This document shows, in pieces, positions 10,458 to 20,404 of a stretch of 64,000 nucleotides of DNA. The notes under the pieces were generated by a model. It was not told the origin of the DNA and did no database searches. It worked only from the letters and a program-made list of their open reading frames with translations. Numbering within the stretch: the stretch's first letter is position 1; each line of letters opens with the position of its first letter. Where the stretch lies: contig CANGWK010000008.1 of assembly GCA_947457615.1 (NCBI GenBank), positions 18,114 to 82,113 of the forward strand, read 5' to 3'. Made by a program: the position numbers and the translations under genes. This DNA comes from Flavobacteriaceae bacterium. Its GTDB lineage: Bacteria > Bacteroidota > Bacteroidia > Flavobacteriales > Flavobacteriaceae.

Positions 10458-10913
10458 TTAAATTTTCCCGATTTTAAATTTTATTGTTTTACTCCCTGCG
10501 TTGTCTTCATATTTTATGATTTTCAAGTCTTTTTTTATAGCATCATATTTCATTTCTAATGATCCGAATTGCCCCATGCTGCCATTATCTGAATTAAGAG
10601 AAAGTTTGCCTTTTTCATAATCTAAAGCATGCATCATATATATCCAATCGCAATATTTAAAAGTTCTAGTGGTATTAAAATTTGAGCTAAGATAAATACA
10701 GAAAATAGATTGGTTTAAATCATCAAATAAAATTATAGCTAAATCATTGATACCGTCTTTATCAAAATCATATTTGGATACTGGCCCTAATTCTCCATTA
10801 CCATCTTTTACTTGATAACCTTTAGGAAAGTAGTTATAATAATTAATTGAGTTTTGTGCTTTTGCTACCCCATATAATAGGAGAATTGTTGCTAAAATTA
10901 ATATTTTTTTCAT
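10458..10913 (-). CDS. Secreted protein with FG-GAP-like motif
   Basis: This 151-aa exported protein has a signal peptide at residues 1-20 ending in AKA-Q. The mature part contains KYDFDKDGINDLAIIL, which resembles the calcium-binding FG-GAP/VCBS loop (DxDxDGxxD). Only one such motif is visible, so it is not a beta-propeller by itself. The function is unknown. It may be cotranscribed with the lipoprotein gene 49 bp downstream. Confidence 0.7.
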   Translation of the reverse strand: MKKILILATILLLYGVAKAQNSINYYNYFPKGYQVKDGNGELGPVSKYDFDKDGINDLAIILFDDLNQSIFCIYLSSNFNTTRTFKYCDWIYMMHALDYEKGKLSLNSDNGSMGQFGSLEMKYDAIKKDLKIIKYEDNAGSKTIKFKIGKI

Positions 10914-11083
10914 TTTTATACTTATTTATTGTTCTTACTATTTTATATTTTTGGTAAACTAGGTTTTCTTTAACTTAACTAAAAGTAGTATTAAAAATAG
11001 AAATATTTCACCATATTTCTAAACTTCTTTTATTTGCTTGTATTATTTTTTTAGAGCGCGAACTGCAAAGCCACGATATCGGG

Positions 11084-11635
11084 TTATTCCGTTTTTATTT
11101 TTGTAAATGTTTTTTCTATTTTGTTTTGTAATTCAAATTTTTTCTTTTGCTCATTCCAAACGTTTATAAAATATAATTTCTCTTGTTTTATATTGTTTGT
11201 ATTTTCAATTTCACTTTCACTACAAACTGCTGATATAAATAACCTGCTATATTTAGTGTAATTTAATAAATCATCTTCTTGCTCATTTCCGTTATTTGAA
11301 AAACATCCAGCATAATAAAATTCTTCACCTAAAGGTAAATCATGTACTTTCCCATCTCTAACGTCTACCATAACTCCATTAATACAACTAGTTCCACATC
11401 CCCAAATTATTGTTACATAATAACCTCCAAAATCTATTTTTCCTGACTTATAACCTTCAGTTATTCTAGTTCTGAAATATTTAGCTTCTGGATTACTTTG
11501 AAAATTTAATTTTGCTTTTTTAGAAATTGAATGCTTTTCAATTTTGTATTTTTCAAATGAATATCCTTCAATAGTTTGAGCATTTAGTTTAATTATTATT
11601 AAAAATAATGCAATAATTAATATTTTTTTTTTCAT
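11084..11635 (-). CDS. Secreted hypothetical protein with GCGTSC motif
   Basis: This is a 183-aa protein with a clear signal peptide (residues 1-20, ending KLNAQ). The mature part has the pattern FGGYYVTIIWGCGTSC followed by INGVMVDVRDGKVHDLP. I recognise this as a widespread, uncharacterised periplasmic family in which the two cysteines (probably a disulfide) and the following strand are conserved. A later cysteine pair (AGCFSN, SAVCSES) may form a second disulfide. The function is unknown. The spacing to its neighbours (52 and 170 bp) suggests separate transcripts. Confidence 0.7.
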   Translation of the reverse strand: MKKKILIIALFLIIIKLNAQTIEGYSFEKYKIEKHSISKKAKLNFQSNPEAKYFRTRITEGYKSGKIDFGGYYVTIIWGCGTSCINGVMVDVRDGKVHDLPLGEEFYYAGCFSNNGNEQEDDLLNYTKYSRLFISAVCSESEIENTNNIKQEKLYFINVWNEQKKKFELQNKIEKTFTKIKTE

Positions 11636-11687
11636 TTTGTTATCTTTAAAATTTAAATTAATTCAGAATATCACTTTACTTTTTTAA

Positions 11688-12071
11688 TTAGTTTTTTCCT
11701 TTGCCAATTACTTTTAAGGTAACAGGATAACTTTTCTTCCCGTCCATAGTATGCCAGGAGCCAACGACTGTCTGTCCTACTTTTTTGTCCCAATTATTTA
11801 TAATAAAATAACCAGTATCCTTACCATTTATATTTTCAATAATTTTTTCATCTTCTCCTGAACATAAATTAATTTTCTTTTTTTTACTTACATAAAAATA
11901 TTCTCCAATTGTATAGCAAGAAGTAGCACCACCATAGGGATTTGCCAGTGTCATTACAATTTCATATTTTCCTATAGTTCCTTTTAATTTTGTTTCATCC
12001 ATCCAAATAGTCTGCGAATTCACAAAACTAAAAGTCAATAAAAATGTTGCAATAAATAATGTTTTTTTCAT
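11688..12071 (-). CDS. Secreted hypothetical protein
   Basis: This 127-aa protein has a signal peptide at residues 1-19 (ending FVNSQ) and a short beta-rich mature domain. It contains two cysteines (SCYTIG and NLCSGE) and ends in KVIGKGKN. The phrase GKYEIVMTLANPYGG suggests a small barrel, but I do not recognise a named family. It is one of the five-gene exported cluster, 52 bp upstream of the GCGTSC-family gene on the same strand. Confidence 0.65.
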   Translation of the reverse strand: MKKTLFIATFLLTFSFVNSQTIWMDETKLKGTIGKYEIVMTLANPYGGATSCYTIGEYFYVSKKKKINLCSGEDEKIIENINGKDTGYFIINNWDKKVGQTVVGSWHTMDGKKSYPVTLKVIGKGKN

Positions 12072-12337
12072 TGTGTTGTTTTTTTAATTTTTCTATTTTT
12101 TTAAATTATTACCGCTAAAACTTTTAGCAAAATACACCAAAAAGTTATTTCTTATTCTAAATAAAAGAAATTGTACTGAGCAAAATTATTATTGTTCCAT
12201 TAAGGATTAAATGTGCCAATACAAATATGTTAAATCTCACAATCAGGAATTATACAATTCAAGAATCTATGTTCACAAGACATAATTTTCAATATTAATT
12301 TGATTATTTATTAACAATTTATGTTTTAATATTAAAC

Positions 12338-13177
12338 TTAATAAATCACTAGATTTTCCTTTTGTTGAATTTTTTTTAATAAAGGTTCAATGCCTATATC
12401 ATTAAAATCGTCATAAAACAATTTTGTTAGTCCGCTTTTTATAAGTAGGTCTGTTGATAATGAATAGGATGAAATCTTATATTTTGAGGGGCAGCTGTAA
12501 TGGCATTCTGGATTGATTCTCTCAATTTTTAAGTAAATATTTTTTTCAGGAATGAATTGGAACTCAGAATAACCGCCGCCACAAGAAAGCACTTCTTTAA
12601 ATCGTATTTTTTTGTTATTATAAGTAACATCAAAATAGGTAAAATTTACTCCAGAACCACATCCTGAAGAGCCTAAACATAATAAATTTCTTATACCATT
12701 ATTTGTTTTGTATCGATCCAAGCTAGGTGAGCAATTACCTTTTAATTCTGATTCAGATGCACTATTCCAAAATGAACGATAAATCTCATTATTATATCCA
12801 TCTACAATAATGAGTCCATACTCATCTGGACATTCAATTGTGATTTCATTTTCCTGTGGAGTAAGAAAATAAAAGCATAATTCAGTTTCATTAATTTTTG
12901 AAACTATGGAGTCTGTGATTATATACTTTCTGTTTTTAAAATTCAAGAAAACCGTTGTTAGTTCTCTGTTTTCAATTGGATCAGTTATTTTACCATGTTG
13001 ATAAGATAATTTGAAGTTTTTCGGTTTTTTAATAGAGTCATTACTTAAACTATCTTTTAAAAAAGTGATTTCGACATTTTTCTTATTATTATTTGCTGAT
13101 AGAGAATCATTTGAGTTTTGTTTACATCCAATTATTAAAAATATAATTATACAAGTACAAGTAATTGAATATTTCAT
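12338..13177 (-). CDS. Predicted cysteine-rich lipoprotein
   Basis: This 279-aa protein begins with a lipoprotein signal whose lipobox LIIGC places the lipidated cysteine at residue 18. The mature region is rich in cysteines (LCLGSSGCGSG, LSCGGGYSEF, ECHYSCPSKY), pointing to several disulfides in an extracytoplasmic domain. I recognise no family. It is the first gene of the small exported-protein cluster. A 266-bp AT-rich spacer with no visible gene separates it from the next member. Confidence 0.7.
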   Translation of the reverse strand: MKYSITCTCIIIFLIIGCKQNSNDSLSANNNKKNVEITFLKDSLSNDSIKKPKNFKLSYQHGKITDPIENRELTTVFLNFKNRKYIITDSIVSKINETELCFYFLTPQENEITIECPDEYGLIIVDGYNNEIYRSFWNSASESELKGNCSPSLDRYKTNNGIRNLLCLGSSGCGSGVNFTYFDVTYNNKKIRFKEVLSCGGGYSEFQFIPEKNIYLKIERINPECHYSCPSKYKISSYSLSTDLLIKSGLTKLFYDDFNDIGIEPLLKKIQQKENLVIY

Positions 13178-13302
13178 ATTAATTTATTTTAAAAATTTTA
13201 AAATTTATTCAAAAATATAAAAAATATATTACAAACGATAAGTCATCTATTTATTTATCAAATATTTTTACCAAATAATGCGCAATTTGGTTAATAAAAA
13301 AA

Positions 13303-15291
13303 TCAAATCTTCTCCTGCAGCATTTTTATTTCGTCTCTAAATTTCGCTGCCTGCATAAAATCTAAATCTTTGGCGGCTTTTTCCATGGCTTTTCGGGCTT
13401 CGCGTATTTTCTTTTCTATTTCGGGTTTAGATAAGTACAAACTTTCGGGTTCAGCTGCTTTTAATGCTTGGTTTTCGTAGTATTGTGTAGAAACGGAGTT
13501 GTTTCCTAAAGCGCTTCCCAAACTTTTATTTAAGGCTTTCGGTTCGGTGCCGTGTAGGGTGTTGTAATTGATTTGTTTTTCTCTGCGGTAGTTGGTTTCG
13601 TCGATGGTTTTTTGCATAGATGCCGTAATTTTATCTCCATACATAATCGCTTTTCCATTAATGTTTCGGGCCGCCCGACCAACCGTTTGCGTAAGGGAAC
13701 GGTGGCTTCTTAAAAATCCTTCTTTATCTGCATCCAAAATAGCAACTAATGATACTTCGGGTAAATCCAATCCTTCACGAAGTAAATTCACTCCAATCAA
13801 AACATCAAACAATCCTTTTCGTAAATCTTGCATAATTTCTACACGCTCTAAAGTATCTACATCACTATGTATGTATCGGCAACGGATGGAAACTTTAGTT
13901 AGATATTTGGTCAATTCTTCGGCCATTCTTTTGGTTAAAGTGGTCACTAAAACACGTTCGTCTACTTCGCATCGCAATTGAATTTCTTCGATTAAATCGT
14001 CAATTTGATTCAAACTTGGACGCACTTCTATAACAGGATCGAGTAACCCAGTTGGTCGAATTACTTGCTCTACATAAACCCCTTCGGATTTTTGTAATTC
14101 GTAATCAGCTGGAGTTGCCGAGACATAAATTACTTGGTTTTGCATACTTTCAAATTCTTCAAACTTCAACGGGCGGTTGTCCATTGCAGCTGGAAGTCGG
14201 AAACCATATTCCACTAAATTTTCCTTACGGCTTCTATCACCACCATACATGGCATGTACCTGCGAAATGGTTACGTGACTTTCATCGACCACCATCAAAA
14301 AATCATCTGGAAAATAATCTAACAAACAAAATGGTCGGGTGCCAGGAAGACGTCGGTCTAAATAGCGGGAATAATTTTCTATTCCGGAGCAATATCCTAG
14401 TTCACGAATCATTTCTAAATCAAAATTGGTTCGTTCTTCCAGTCGTTTGGCTTCCAGATGTTTGCCAATTTCCTTGAAATAATCTACCTGCTTAACCAAA
14501 TCTTGTTGGATGTCCCAAATTGCTGCTTGCAATACATCTTGTGATGTTACAAACATATTGGCAGGGTAAATGGTTAGGTTTTCGTATTTTTCTAATACCT
14601 GCGAAGTTCGAGCATCAAAGGCTTCAATTTCTTCAATTTCATCGCCAAAAAAGTGAATTCTAAAAGGTTCGTCTCCATAACTCGGAAAAATCTCTACGGT
14701 ATCGCCTTTAATTCTAAAGTTACCTGGAGTGAAATCGGCTTCGGTTCTAGAATACAAACTTTGTACCAATTGGTGTAATAATTTGGTTCTGGATATAATT
14801 TGATTCTTTTCTACTGTAACGACATTCTTTTGAAACTCAACTGGATTTCCAATTCCGTAAAGACAAGAAACCGAAGAGATTACAATAATATCTCGACGAC
14901 CCGAAAGCAACGCCGAAGTCGTGCTTAATCTTAGTTTTTCTAGTTCTTCGTTAATCGATAAATCTTTTTCTATGTAAGTACCCGTTACCGGAATGAATGC
15001 TTCGGGTTGGTAATAATCGTAATAGGAAACAAAATACTGCACCGAATTGTTTGGAAAAAATTGCTTAAATTCGGAATATAATTGGGCAGCCAATGTTTTA
15101 TTATGCGCTAAAACTAAGGTCGGTTTTTCTACATTTTGAATTACATTGGCAACGGTAAATGTTTTTCCCGAGCCTGTAACTCCCAATAAAGTTTGGTATT
15201 TTTCACCATTGATAATTCCTTTGGAAAGTTTTTCAATGGCTTGTGGCTGGTCGCCTGTAGGTTTGTAATCGGATACAACTTGGAATTTCAT
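13303..15291 (-). CDS. uvrB: UvrABC system protein B
   Basis: UvrB is the damage-verifying helicase-like subunit of nucleotide excision repair. It is full length at 662 aa. Walker A is GVTGSGKT at residues 37-44. The DNA-clamping beta-hairpin YYDYYQPEAFIPVTGTYIEKD follows at about residue 90. The Walker B DESH is present, as is helicase motif VI (QTVGRAARN). The C-terminal UVR motif (residues about 625-662, AAKFRDEIKMLQ) that binds UvrC is intact. Just upstream lie three near-identical 8-bp units (AGTTACAA, AGTTACAA, AGTTCGAA, 15305-15328). Confidence 0.97.
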   Translation of the reverse strand: MKFQVVSDYKPTGDQPQAIEKLSKGIINGEKYQTLLGVTGSGKTFTVANVIQNVEKPTLVLAHNKTLAAQLYSEFKQFFPNNSVQYFVSYYDYYQPEAFIPVTGTYIEKDLSINEELEKLRLSTTSALLSGRRDIIVISSVSCLYGIGNPVEFQKNVVTVEKNQIISRTKLLHQLVQSLYSRTEADFTPGNFRIKGDTVEIFPSYGDEPFRIHFFGDEIEEIEAFDARTSQVLEKYENLTIYPANMFVTSQDVLQAAIWDIQQDLVKQVDYFKEIGKHLEAKRLEERTNFDLEMIRELGYCSGIENYSRYLDRRLPGTRPFCLLDYFPDDFLMVVDESHVTISQVHAMYGGDRSRKENLVEYGFRLPAAMDNRPLKFEEFESMQNQVIYVSATPADYELQKSEGVYVEQVIRPTGLLDPVIEVRPSLNQIDDLIEEIQLRCEVDERVLVTTLTKRMAEELTKYLTKVSIRCRYIHSDVDTLERVEIMQDLRKGLFDVLIGVNLLREGLDLPEVSLVAILDADKEGFLRSHRSLTQTVGRAARNINGKAIMYGDKITASMQKTIDETNYRREKQINYNTLHGTEPKALNKSLGSALGNNSVSTQYYENQALKAAEPESLYLSKPEIEKKIREARKAMEKAAKDLDFMQAAKFRDEIKMLQEKI

Positions 15292-15371
15292 TTGGAATTT
15301 TTCGAGTTACAAAGTTACAAAGTTCGAATCCAATAATTTTGTTAAAATCTTTAGATTCTTGCAATTAGTTC

Positions 15372-16325
15372 TTATAAATCAGAGTTAAACTTCCAATCTT
15401 TCTGTTGTTTTTCGCTTAAAAAAGTCCAAGCTATAAAACGGCTAGTTTTTTGGCCTTGCGCCATTTCGACAGTTTTGATTGTAACCGCTCCAACTTTGCT
15501 AAGGGTTTTATAAAGGCTTTTTAAATTATCTTTTTTAGAAACTAAAGTTGTAAACCAAAAACACTGCAATGGATACTTAACACTTTCATAAATCATTTGG
15601 GTAATGAAAGCAAATTCGCCTCCTTCACACCATAATTCAGAGTTTTGTCCACCGAAATTCAAAATTGGATTTTTAGTTCTAGTGTTCTCTAGATTATTTA
15701 ATTTCCTTATTGTAGCTTTAGTAGCTTCATCTTGTGAGGAATGAAAAGGAGGATTACAAATGGTAAATGCAAATTTATCTTCGGGCAGAATTATGTTTTT
15801 GAAAATATACCTTGGTTCTGCCTGTAATTGCAAGCTAATAAAGTCTATTAATTTTGGATTTTCAGTGATGATTTTTTTGCAGTTTTGAATTGCATTTTCA
15901 TCAATATCTGTACCAACAAAACTCCAATTATATGAATGGTTTCCAATTATAGGATAAATGCAATTCGCACCAATTCCAATATCCAAACCAACTACATCTT
16001 CTCCTTCAGGAATAATTTCATTATTGTATTCCGCTAATAAATCGGCTATATTATGAATGTAATCCGCTCTGCCAGGTATTGGTGGGCATAAATAATTTTT
16101 TGGAATATCCCAATTTATTATATCATAATCTGAAATTAGCAATGCTTTATTAAGCGCTTTTACAGCTTCCGGATTTGCAAAATCTATTGACTCAATTTCG
16201 TGTTCGTTCGTAAAAATAAATTGTTCCAAATTTGGGGAACATTGAATTAATTTTTTGAAATCATATGAAAATCGATTTATGTTTCTAGGGTGCAAAGTTG
16301 TTTTTTCGGTACTAATTTTAGTCAT
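15372..16325 (-). CDS. rlmF: 23S rRNA (adenine(1618)-N6)-methyltransferase
   Basis: RlmF methylates A1618 of 23S rRNA using SAM. At 317 aa the protein has the family length. The SAM-binding motif DIGIGANCIYPIIG lies at residues 115-128. The N6-adenine catalytic motif NPPF is at 191-194. The N-terminal HPRNINRFSYDF and PIPGRADYIHNIADLL segments are characteristic of RlmF. It is followed downstream by thiamine pyrophosphokinase on the same strand and lies 80 bp upstream of the uvrB start. Confidence 0.93.
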   Translation of the reverse strand: MTKISTEKTTLHPRNINRFSYDFKKLIQCSPNLEQFIFTNEHEIESIDFANPEAVKALNKALLISDYDIINWDIPKNYLCPPIPGRADYIHNIADLLAEYNNEIIPEGEDVVGLDIGIGANCIYPIIGNHSYNWSFVGTDIDENAIQNCKKIITENPKLIDFISLQLQAEPRYIFKNIILPEDKFAFTICNPPFHSSQDEATKATIRKLNNLENTRTKNPILNFGGQNSELWCEGGEFAFITQMIYESVKYPLQCFWFTTLVSKKDNLKSLYKTLSKVGAVTIKTVEMAQGQKTSRFIAWTFLSEKQQKDWKFNSDL

Positions 16326-16379
16326 CTTTTTTTAGTTCTCTAAATCAAAAGTAAGAAAAGTTATTCTTTATACAAAGTT

Positions 16380-17042
16380 TTAATCCAAACATTCCATTAA
16401 TAATAGATCGCCTTCTGTGTGGGAAATGGAAACAATGCCATCTTGGGTCACGTGGTTGCTACTTCCCGTTCGATATCCAATGGTAAGTTCTTCATTTTGT
16501 AAAGAATAAAATAAATTTTCGGTTGAAATTCCGGATACTTTTCCAATCGGAATTAACGAAATCGGAGTGTTCTCAGGATACCATTTTTCAAACTTTTTAG
16601 GTAATAAAAATATTTTTGAATGGTCGTCTAGAATAACAATTTTTAGTTTATTTCTATAACTCACAATATTTGTAATATTTGTAATTGTATGATCGGCTCG
16701 CTTTCCTGTTGCCCAAACCACATTTACTGCTTTATGTCCTTTTTCAATAAGGTAATCAAATGCTTTTTCTAAGTCGGTTTTGTTTTGGTCTGGCGTGTGA
16801 ACAATTTCTAAAGGATACTGCTTTTCTTTGTAAATTTCAGGATTAAAATCTCCATCAAAATCTCCTAAAAGCACGTCAATTTTAATGTCTAATTGTAGAA
16901 CTCGTTCTATAGCATTATCTAAAACCACAACAATTGGAGCCCATTCTAAAAGCTGTCCCAGCAATTCAAAACTACAAGAAGCTCCATTAGCAATAATTAA
17001 AGCAGGTTCTTGATCGTCGCGAACTATGTGATGAGAGGACAT
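16380..17042 (-). CDS. Thiamine pyrophosphokinase
   Basis: The enzyme transfers pyrophosphate from ATP to thiamine to give thiamine diphosphate. Family motifs are present in order: an NGASC substrate loop, LLGDFDGDF (metal/ATP acidic motif), HTPDQNKTDLEKAF, and GKRADHTITNI. I chose the ATG at 17042 (MSSHHIVRDDQ). A longer reading from 17111 would add 23 untypical residues and overlap the end of the DUF4249 gene. From 17042 the protein is 220 aa, the normal size. It could be cotranscribed with the DUF4249/TonB pair upstream, 40 bp away. Confidence 0.88.
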   Translation of the reverse strand: MSSHHIVRDDQEPALIIANGASCSFELLGQLLEWAPIVVVLDNAIERVLQLDIKIDVLLGDFDGDFNPEIYKEKQYPLEIVHTPDQNKTDLEKAFDYLIEKGHKAVNVVWATGKRADHTITNITNIVSYRNKLKIVILDDHSKIFLLPKKFEKWYPENTPISLIPIGKVSGISTENLFYSLQNEELTIGYRTGSSNHVTQDGIVSISHTEGDLLLMECLD

Positions 17043-17082
17043 TTTATATTTAGGTATTGGGACTTGGCTACTAGGTTTGAAA

Positions 17083-17895
17083 TTAATTAACAGTATAATT
17101 CCTTGTATCAATCTCAGATAAATGGAAATAGCCTAGTGGATAATTATTTTCATCCGTTTGATTTTTGATGTTACCACGAAGGGTTGCAGGTGGAGTAGCG
17201 AAGGGGCTTCCGCCATTGCCTCCTGACATGCTTACTAATTTTTCCATATAATTAAAATAGCGCAAAGAGATACCTTCTAAAGTGAAAAATAATTGGTCTC
17301 CTGCTTTTAAATCTTTATCGGTATAAAAGCCAAACATTTGATTCCCTTGGAAAAATTCATCTTTTTGAGCGCGATATTTTGGTGCTATATCTAATGGACT
17401 TTTAACTCCAATTAGGTAATAATTAATTTCCGAACCATTGTCTTGAAATAAAAATTTCACCTGAATTACATCTCCTCCAAATCCTTGAACTGTAGTTTGT
17501 TGTATGGGTAAAATAATTTTTGGTGTAGCCAAAAGTTTCTCTGTTGCTGTGTAATTTTGTCCAGCATATTGAACAGTTAAAGTATAATTTTCATTTATCA
17601 AAGGCTCAAAATTAGTACAAATGTATTCACCAGTATTTGGTATTTCTGTAAATGTAAATATATTATTACTGTTGGTAACTATTACAGTTGCACCTGAAAC
17701 TACTGGGATAACCGAACTATAAAAATCGGTAGTTGTGGTAAGTTTTATTTTTTGATTACTGCCAGAAGTACCTTTTTGCCATAAAATGTTGGCATCAATT
17801 ACTAGTTTTGGGTTGGAAGTATTTAAGGGAATATCGACTTGAGTTTCGCAACTTGCAAATAATACGATTGCCAAAAGGTAGATTATATTTTTCAT
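17083..17895 (-). CDS. DUF4249 lipoprotein
   Basis: This 270-aa outer-membrane lipoprotein of the Bacteroidota-specific DUF4249 family has the lipobox LFASC with Cys16. An Ig-like beta domain follows (KLVIDANILWQKGTSG, then ATVIVTNSNNIFTFTE). DUF4249 genes are normally found directly downstream of a TonB-dependent receptor, and here the receptor ends only 4 bp upstream. By analogy with SusD-like partners it may help capture a substrate at the receptor mouth; the substrate is not known. Confidence 0.88.
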   Translation of the reverse strand: MKNIIYLLAIVLFASCETQVDIPLNTSNPKLVIDANILWQKGTSGSNQKIKLTTTTDFYSSVIPVVSGATVIVTNSNNIFTFTEIPNTGEYICTNFEPLINENYTLTVQYAGQNYTATEKLLATPKIILPIQQTTVQGFGGDVIQVKFLFQDNGSEINYYLIGVKSPLDIAPKYRAQKDEFFQGNQMFGFYTDKDLKAGDQLFFTLEGISLRYFNYMEKLVSMSGGNGGSPFATPPATLRGNIKNQTDENNYPLGYFHLSEIDTRNYTVN

Positions 17896-17899
17896 TTTT

Positions 17900-20272
17900 T
17901 TAGAATTTAAAGTTATAAGAAACTGCAGGTACTATGCCGAATATGGATAATTTTATTGCTTCATTTTGCCCTGAATCTTGGTTTTGACGGAAACGAATAG
18001 ATGCGGCATTTTTTCGCGCATAAATGTTATAAATGCTAAAAACCCATTCGCCTTTCCATTTTTTTGCTTCGTTATGTTTTGGAGTTAAAGTAGCCGAAAT
18101 ATCTAAGTGATGGTATAGCGGAAGGTTATTTTCGTTGCGCATTCCATAACTTGGCACAGTAATTCCTTGGTAAGTATATTGCCCATTCGGATAGGTTACA
18201 GGCTGTCCTGTTTGCAGAGTGAAATTAGCTCCCAAATTCCATTTTTTATTCCATTTATAAGAACTAGTAACGGCTAAATTATGTGTCTTGTCATAAGCAG
18301 ATCTGTACCAATTTCCATTATTAATTCCAATTTCACTAGCAGTTCTTCCTGGTGTTTTTTGCTCTGAACGTGAAAGAGTATAAGCAATCCAACCGCTAAA
18401 TTTTCCGGTATTTTTACGAAACATAATTTCTAGTCCGTACGATCGCATTTCCCCGTTTAGAATTACTTGTTCGATGGCTTCGTTGGCAATTAAATCGGCG
18501 CCATCAATATAATCCATACGGTTTTTAATTTTCTTGAAATAACTTTCTACTTCTAATGAATAGGTCTCTTCTTTAAAATTTGTAAAATAACCAACTGCAA
18601 ATTGATCCGCTATTTGAGGTTTTATATAACTATCACTTGGTGTCCAAACATCGAGTGGCGCAGGCGAAGCTGTGTTAGAAACCAATTGTAAATATTGCAC
18701 CATTCTGTTATAACTCGCTTTGACAGATTTGTTTTCTGCAAATTCATAGGCCACAGAAAAGCGAGGTTCAAAATTATTGAAGTTGGCCATAGATTTATTT
18801 CTTCCGAAGAATTCAGTTCCGATGGGAATTCCCTTTTCGTAAATTTTCAAATCAGAATCGTAGGTTACGGCTTGGTCGTTGGCATATAAGTTTTTGGTAG
18901 AACTTCCTAATCTGGAGAACATACTGTATCTTAAACCATACTCAACATTGATTTTATCCGTTATTTTTTGTTCAGCATCTAAATAAACAGAGGGCTCAAA
19001 AGCATATTTTTTTTCTATTTGATTGAAATTAATTCCAGATGTAGAACTTGATGGCTTAATTGTCCCTGGATTGAAATCATAATAAATAGCATTTGCACCA
19101 TAATTCAGCTTGATTTTATTGGATAAATAATATTTAAAATCGTATTTCAAATTATAGTTTTTTATTCCAGAATCCCAATTGAAACCTACAAAATCTAAAT
19201 TCAATCCGTAGTAATAATCGCTATAAATCATCGATAAATTTGAAAACAATTTATCCGAATACAAATGATTCCAACGTAAGTTTAAAGTTGAATTTCCATA
19301 AGTATTGGTAAAACTTTGGTTTAAAGAAAATACGTCTCTTCCAAAATACCCCGAAAGAAACAAACTATTACTTTTATTGAATTTATAGTTTAATTTAGTG
19401 TTCAAATCATAAAAATAAGCGGAATTCTTATTATTGGATAATTTCAAAAATAAATGCGCATAAGATGCTCTACCGCCAATAAGAAACGAACCTTTGTCTT
19501 TAACTAGTGGTCCTTCTGCAAGTAAACGACTTGAAATCAATCCAATACCTCCATTCATATGAAAGTTTTTACTGTTTCCATCTTTTTGATAAATATCCAA
19601 AACCGAAGAGGCTCTACCTCCAAATCGAGCTGGAATACCACCTTTATAAAGTTTTAAGTCCTTTATAGCATCCGGATTAAAAACTGAAAAAAAGCCAAAT
19701 AAATGAGAGGAATTAAAAATAGTGGCTTCGTCTAACAAAATTAAATTTTGATCGGCACCACCTCCACGAACATTAAATCCTGATTGACCTTCACCAGCAT
19801 TTGTTACACCAGGCAAGAATAAAATGGATTTAATAATGTCTACTTCACCAAGAACCACAGGCATTTGCTTGATAGCTGAAATGGACATTTTATTAACGCT
19901 CATTTCAGGTTTACGAGTGTTAGTTTTGTTTTTTTCAGATATTACGACTTCATCAAGAACCTGCCCCGCTTCAATTAAATTATAATTTTTGCGTAGGTTT
20001 TGAGTAAGTAAAATTTTTTCGGTAATAGTTTCGTAACCAACATAACTAATGCTAATCTCGTAATTTCCTTTTGGTAAAGTAAGAGAATAAAAACCATATT
20101 CATTAGTAGTTGTAAATGCTTTAAATTCTTTTATAGCAATGCTTACGCCAATGAGAGTTTCGTTATTTCTTTTATCAGAAATGGTTCCGCTTAGTGTCAT
20201 TTTATCTTGAGAATATCCGTTGCTTAAAGCAAAGAAAATAGACATTACAACAATAATATTTTTTAATCGCAT
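17900..20272 (-). CDS. TonB-dependent receptor, CarboxypepD_reg type
   Basis: This 790-aa outer-membrane transporter has a signal peptide (residues 1-22, ending NGYSQ). A carboxypeptidase-regulatory-like beta-sandwich follows (about 25-110; GTISDKRNNETLIGVSI, ISYVGYETI). Next are the plug domain (about 120-240; FNVRGGGADQNLILLDEATI) and a 22-strand type barrel ending in F (VSYNFKF). It imports an unknown substrate using TonB energy. The pairing with DUF4249 four bases downstream marks a SusCD-like uptake pair outside classic polysaccharide loci. Confidence 0.92.
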   Translation of the reverse strand: MRLKNIIVVMSIFFALSNGYSQDKMTLSGTISDKRNNETLIGVSIAIKEFKAFTTTNEYGFYSLTLPKGNYEISISYVGYETITEKILLTQNLRKNYNLIEAGQVLDEVVISEKNKTNTRKPEMSVNKMSISAIKQMPVVLGEVDIIKSILFLPGVTNAGEGQSGFNVRGGGADQNLILLDEATIFNSSHLFGFFSVFNPDAIKDLKLYKGGIPARFGGRASSVLDIYQKDGNSKNFHMNGGIGLISSRLLAEGPLVKDKGSFLIGGRASYAHLFLKLSNNKNSAYFYDLNTKLNYKFNKSNSLFLSGYFGRDVFSLNQSFTNTYGNSTLNLRWNHLYSDKLFSNLSMIYSDYYYGLNLDFVGFNWDSGIKNYNLKYDFKYYLSNKIKLNYGANAIYYDFNPGTIKPSSSTSGINFNQIEKKYAFEPSVYLDAEQKITDKINVEYGLRYSMFSRLGSSTKNLYANDQAVTYDSDLKIYEKGIPIGTEFFGRNKSMANFNNFEPRFSVAYEFAENKSVKASYNRMVQYLQLVSNTASPAPLDVWTPSDSYIKPQIADQFAVGYFTNFKEETYSLEVESYFKKIKNRMDYIDGADLIANEAIEQVILNGEMRSYGLEIMFRKNTGKFSGWIAYTLSRSEQKTPGRTASEIGINNGNWYRSAYDKTHNLAVTSSYKWNKKWNLGANFTLQTGQPVTYPNGQYTYQGITVPSYGMRNENNLPLYHHLDISATLTPKHNEAKKWKGEWVFSIYNIYARKNAASIRFRQNQDSGQNEAIKLSIFGIVPAVSYNFKF

Positions 20273-20404
20273 AGTACTTTATTTATTTTTGCAAATTTGA
20301 TGAAATAATATATGTTTTACTAATTTTTATTTGTTAACGTATGGTTAATAATTGGATTTATATTGTGTTTTTTTAAATACTTTTACAATCTATATACCAC
20401 ACTA

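Noticed and set aside
16380..17111. Longer start for thiamine pyrophosphokinase at 17111
   Set aside because: It would overlap the DUF4249 gene end by 29 bp and add residues not seen in the family. The ATG at 17042 fits the family N-terminus.
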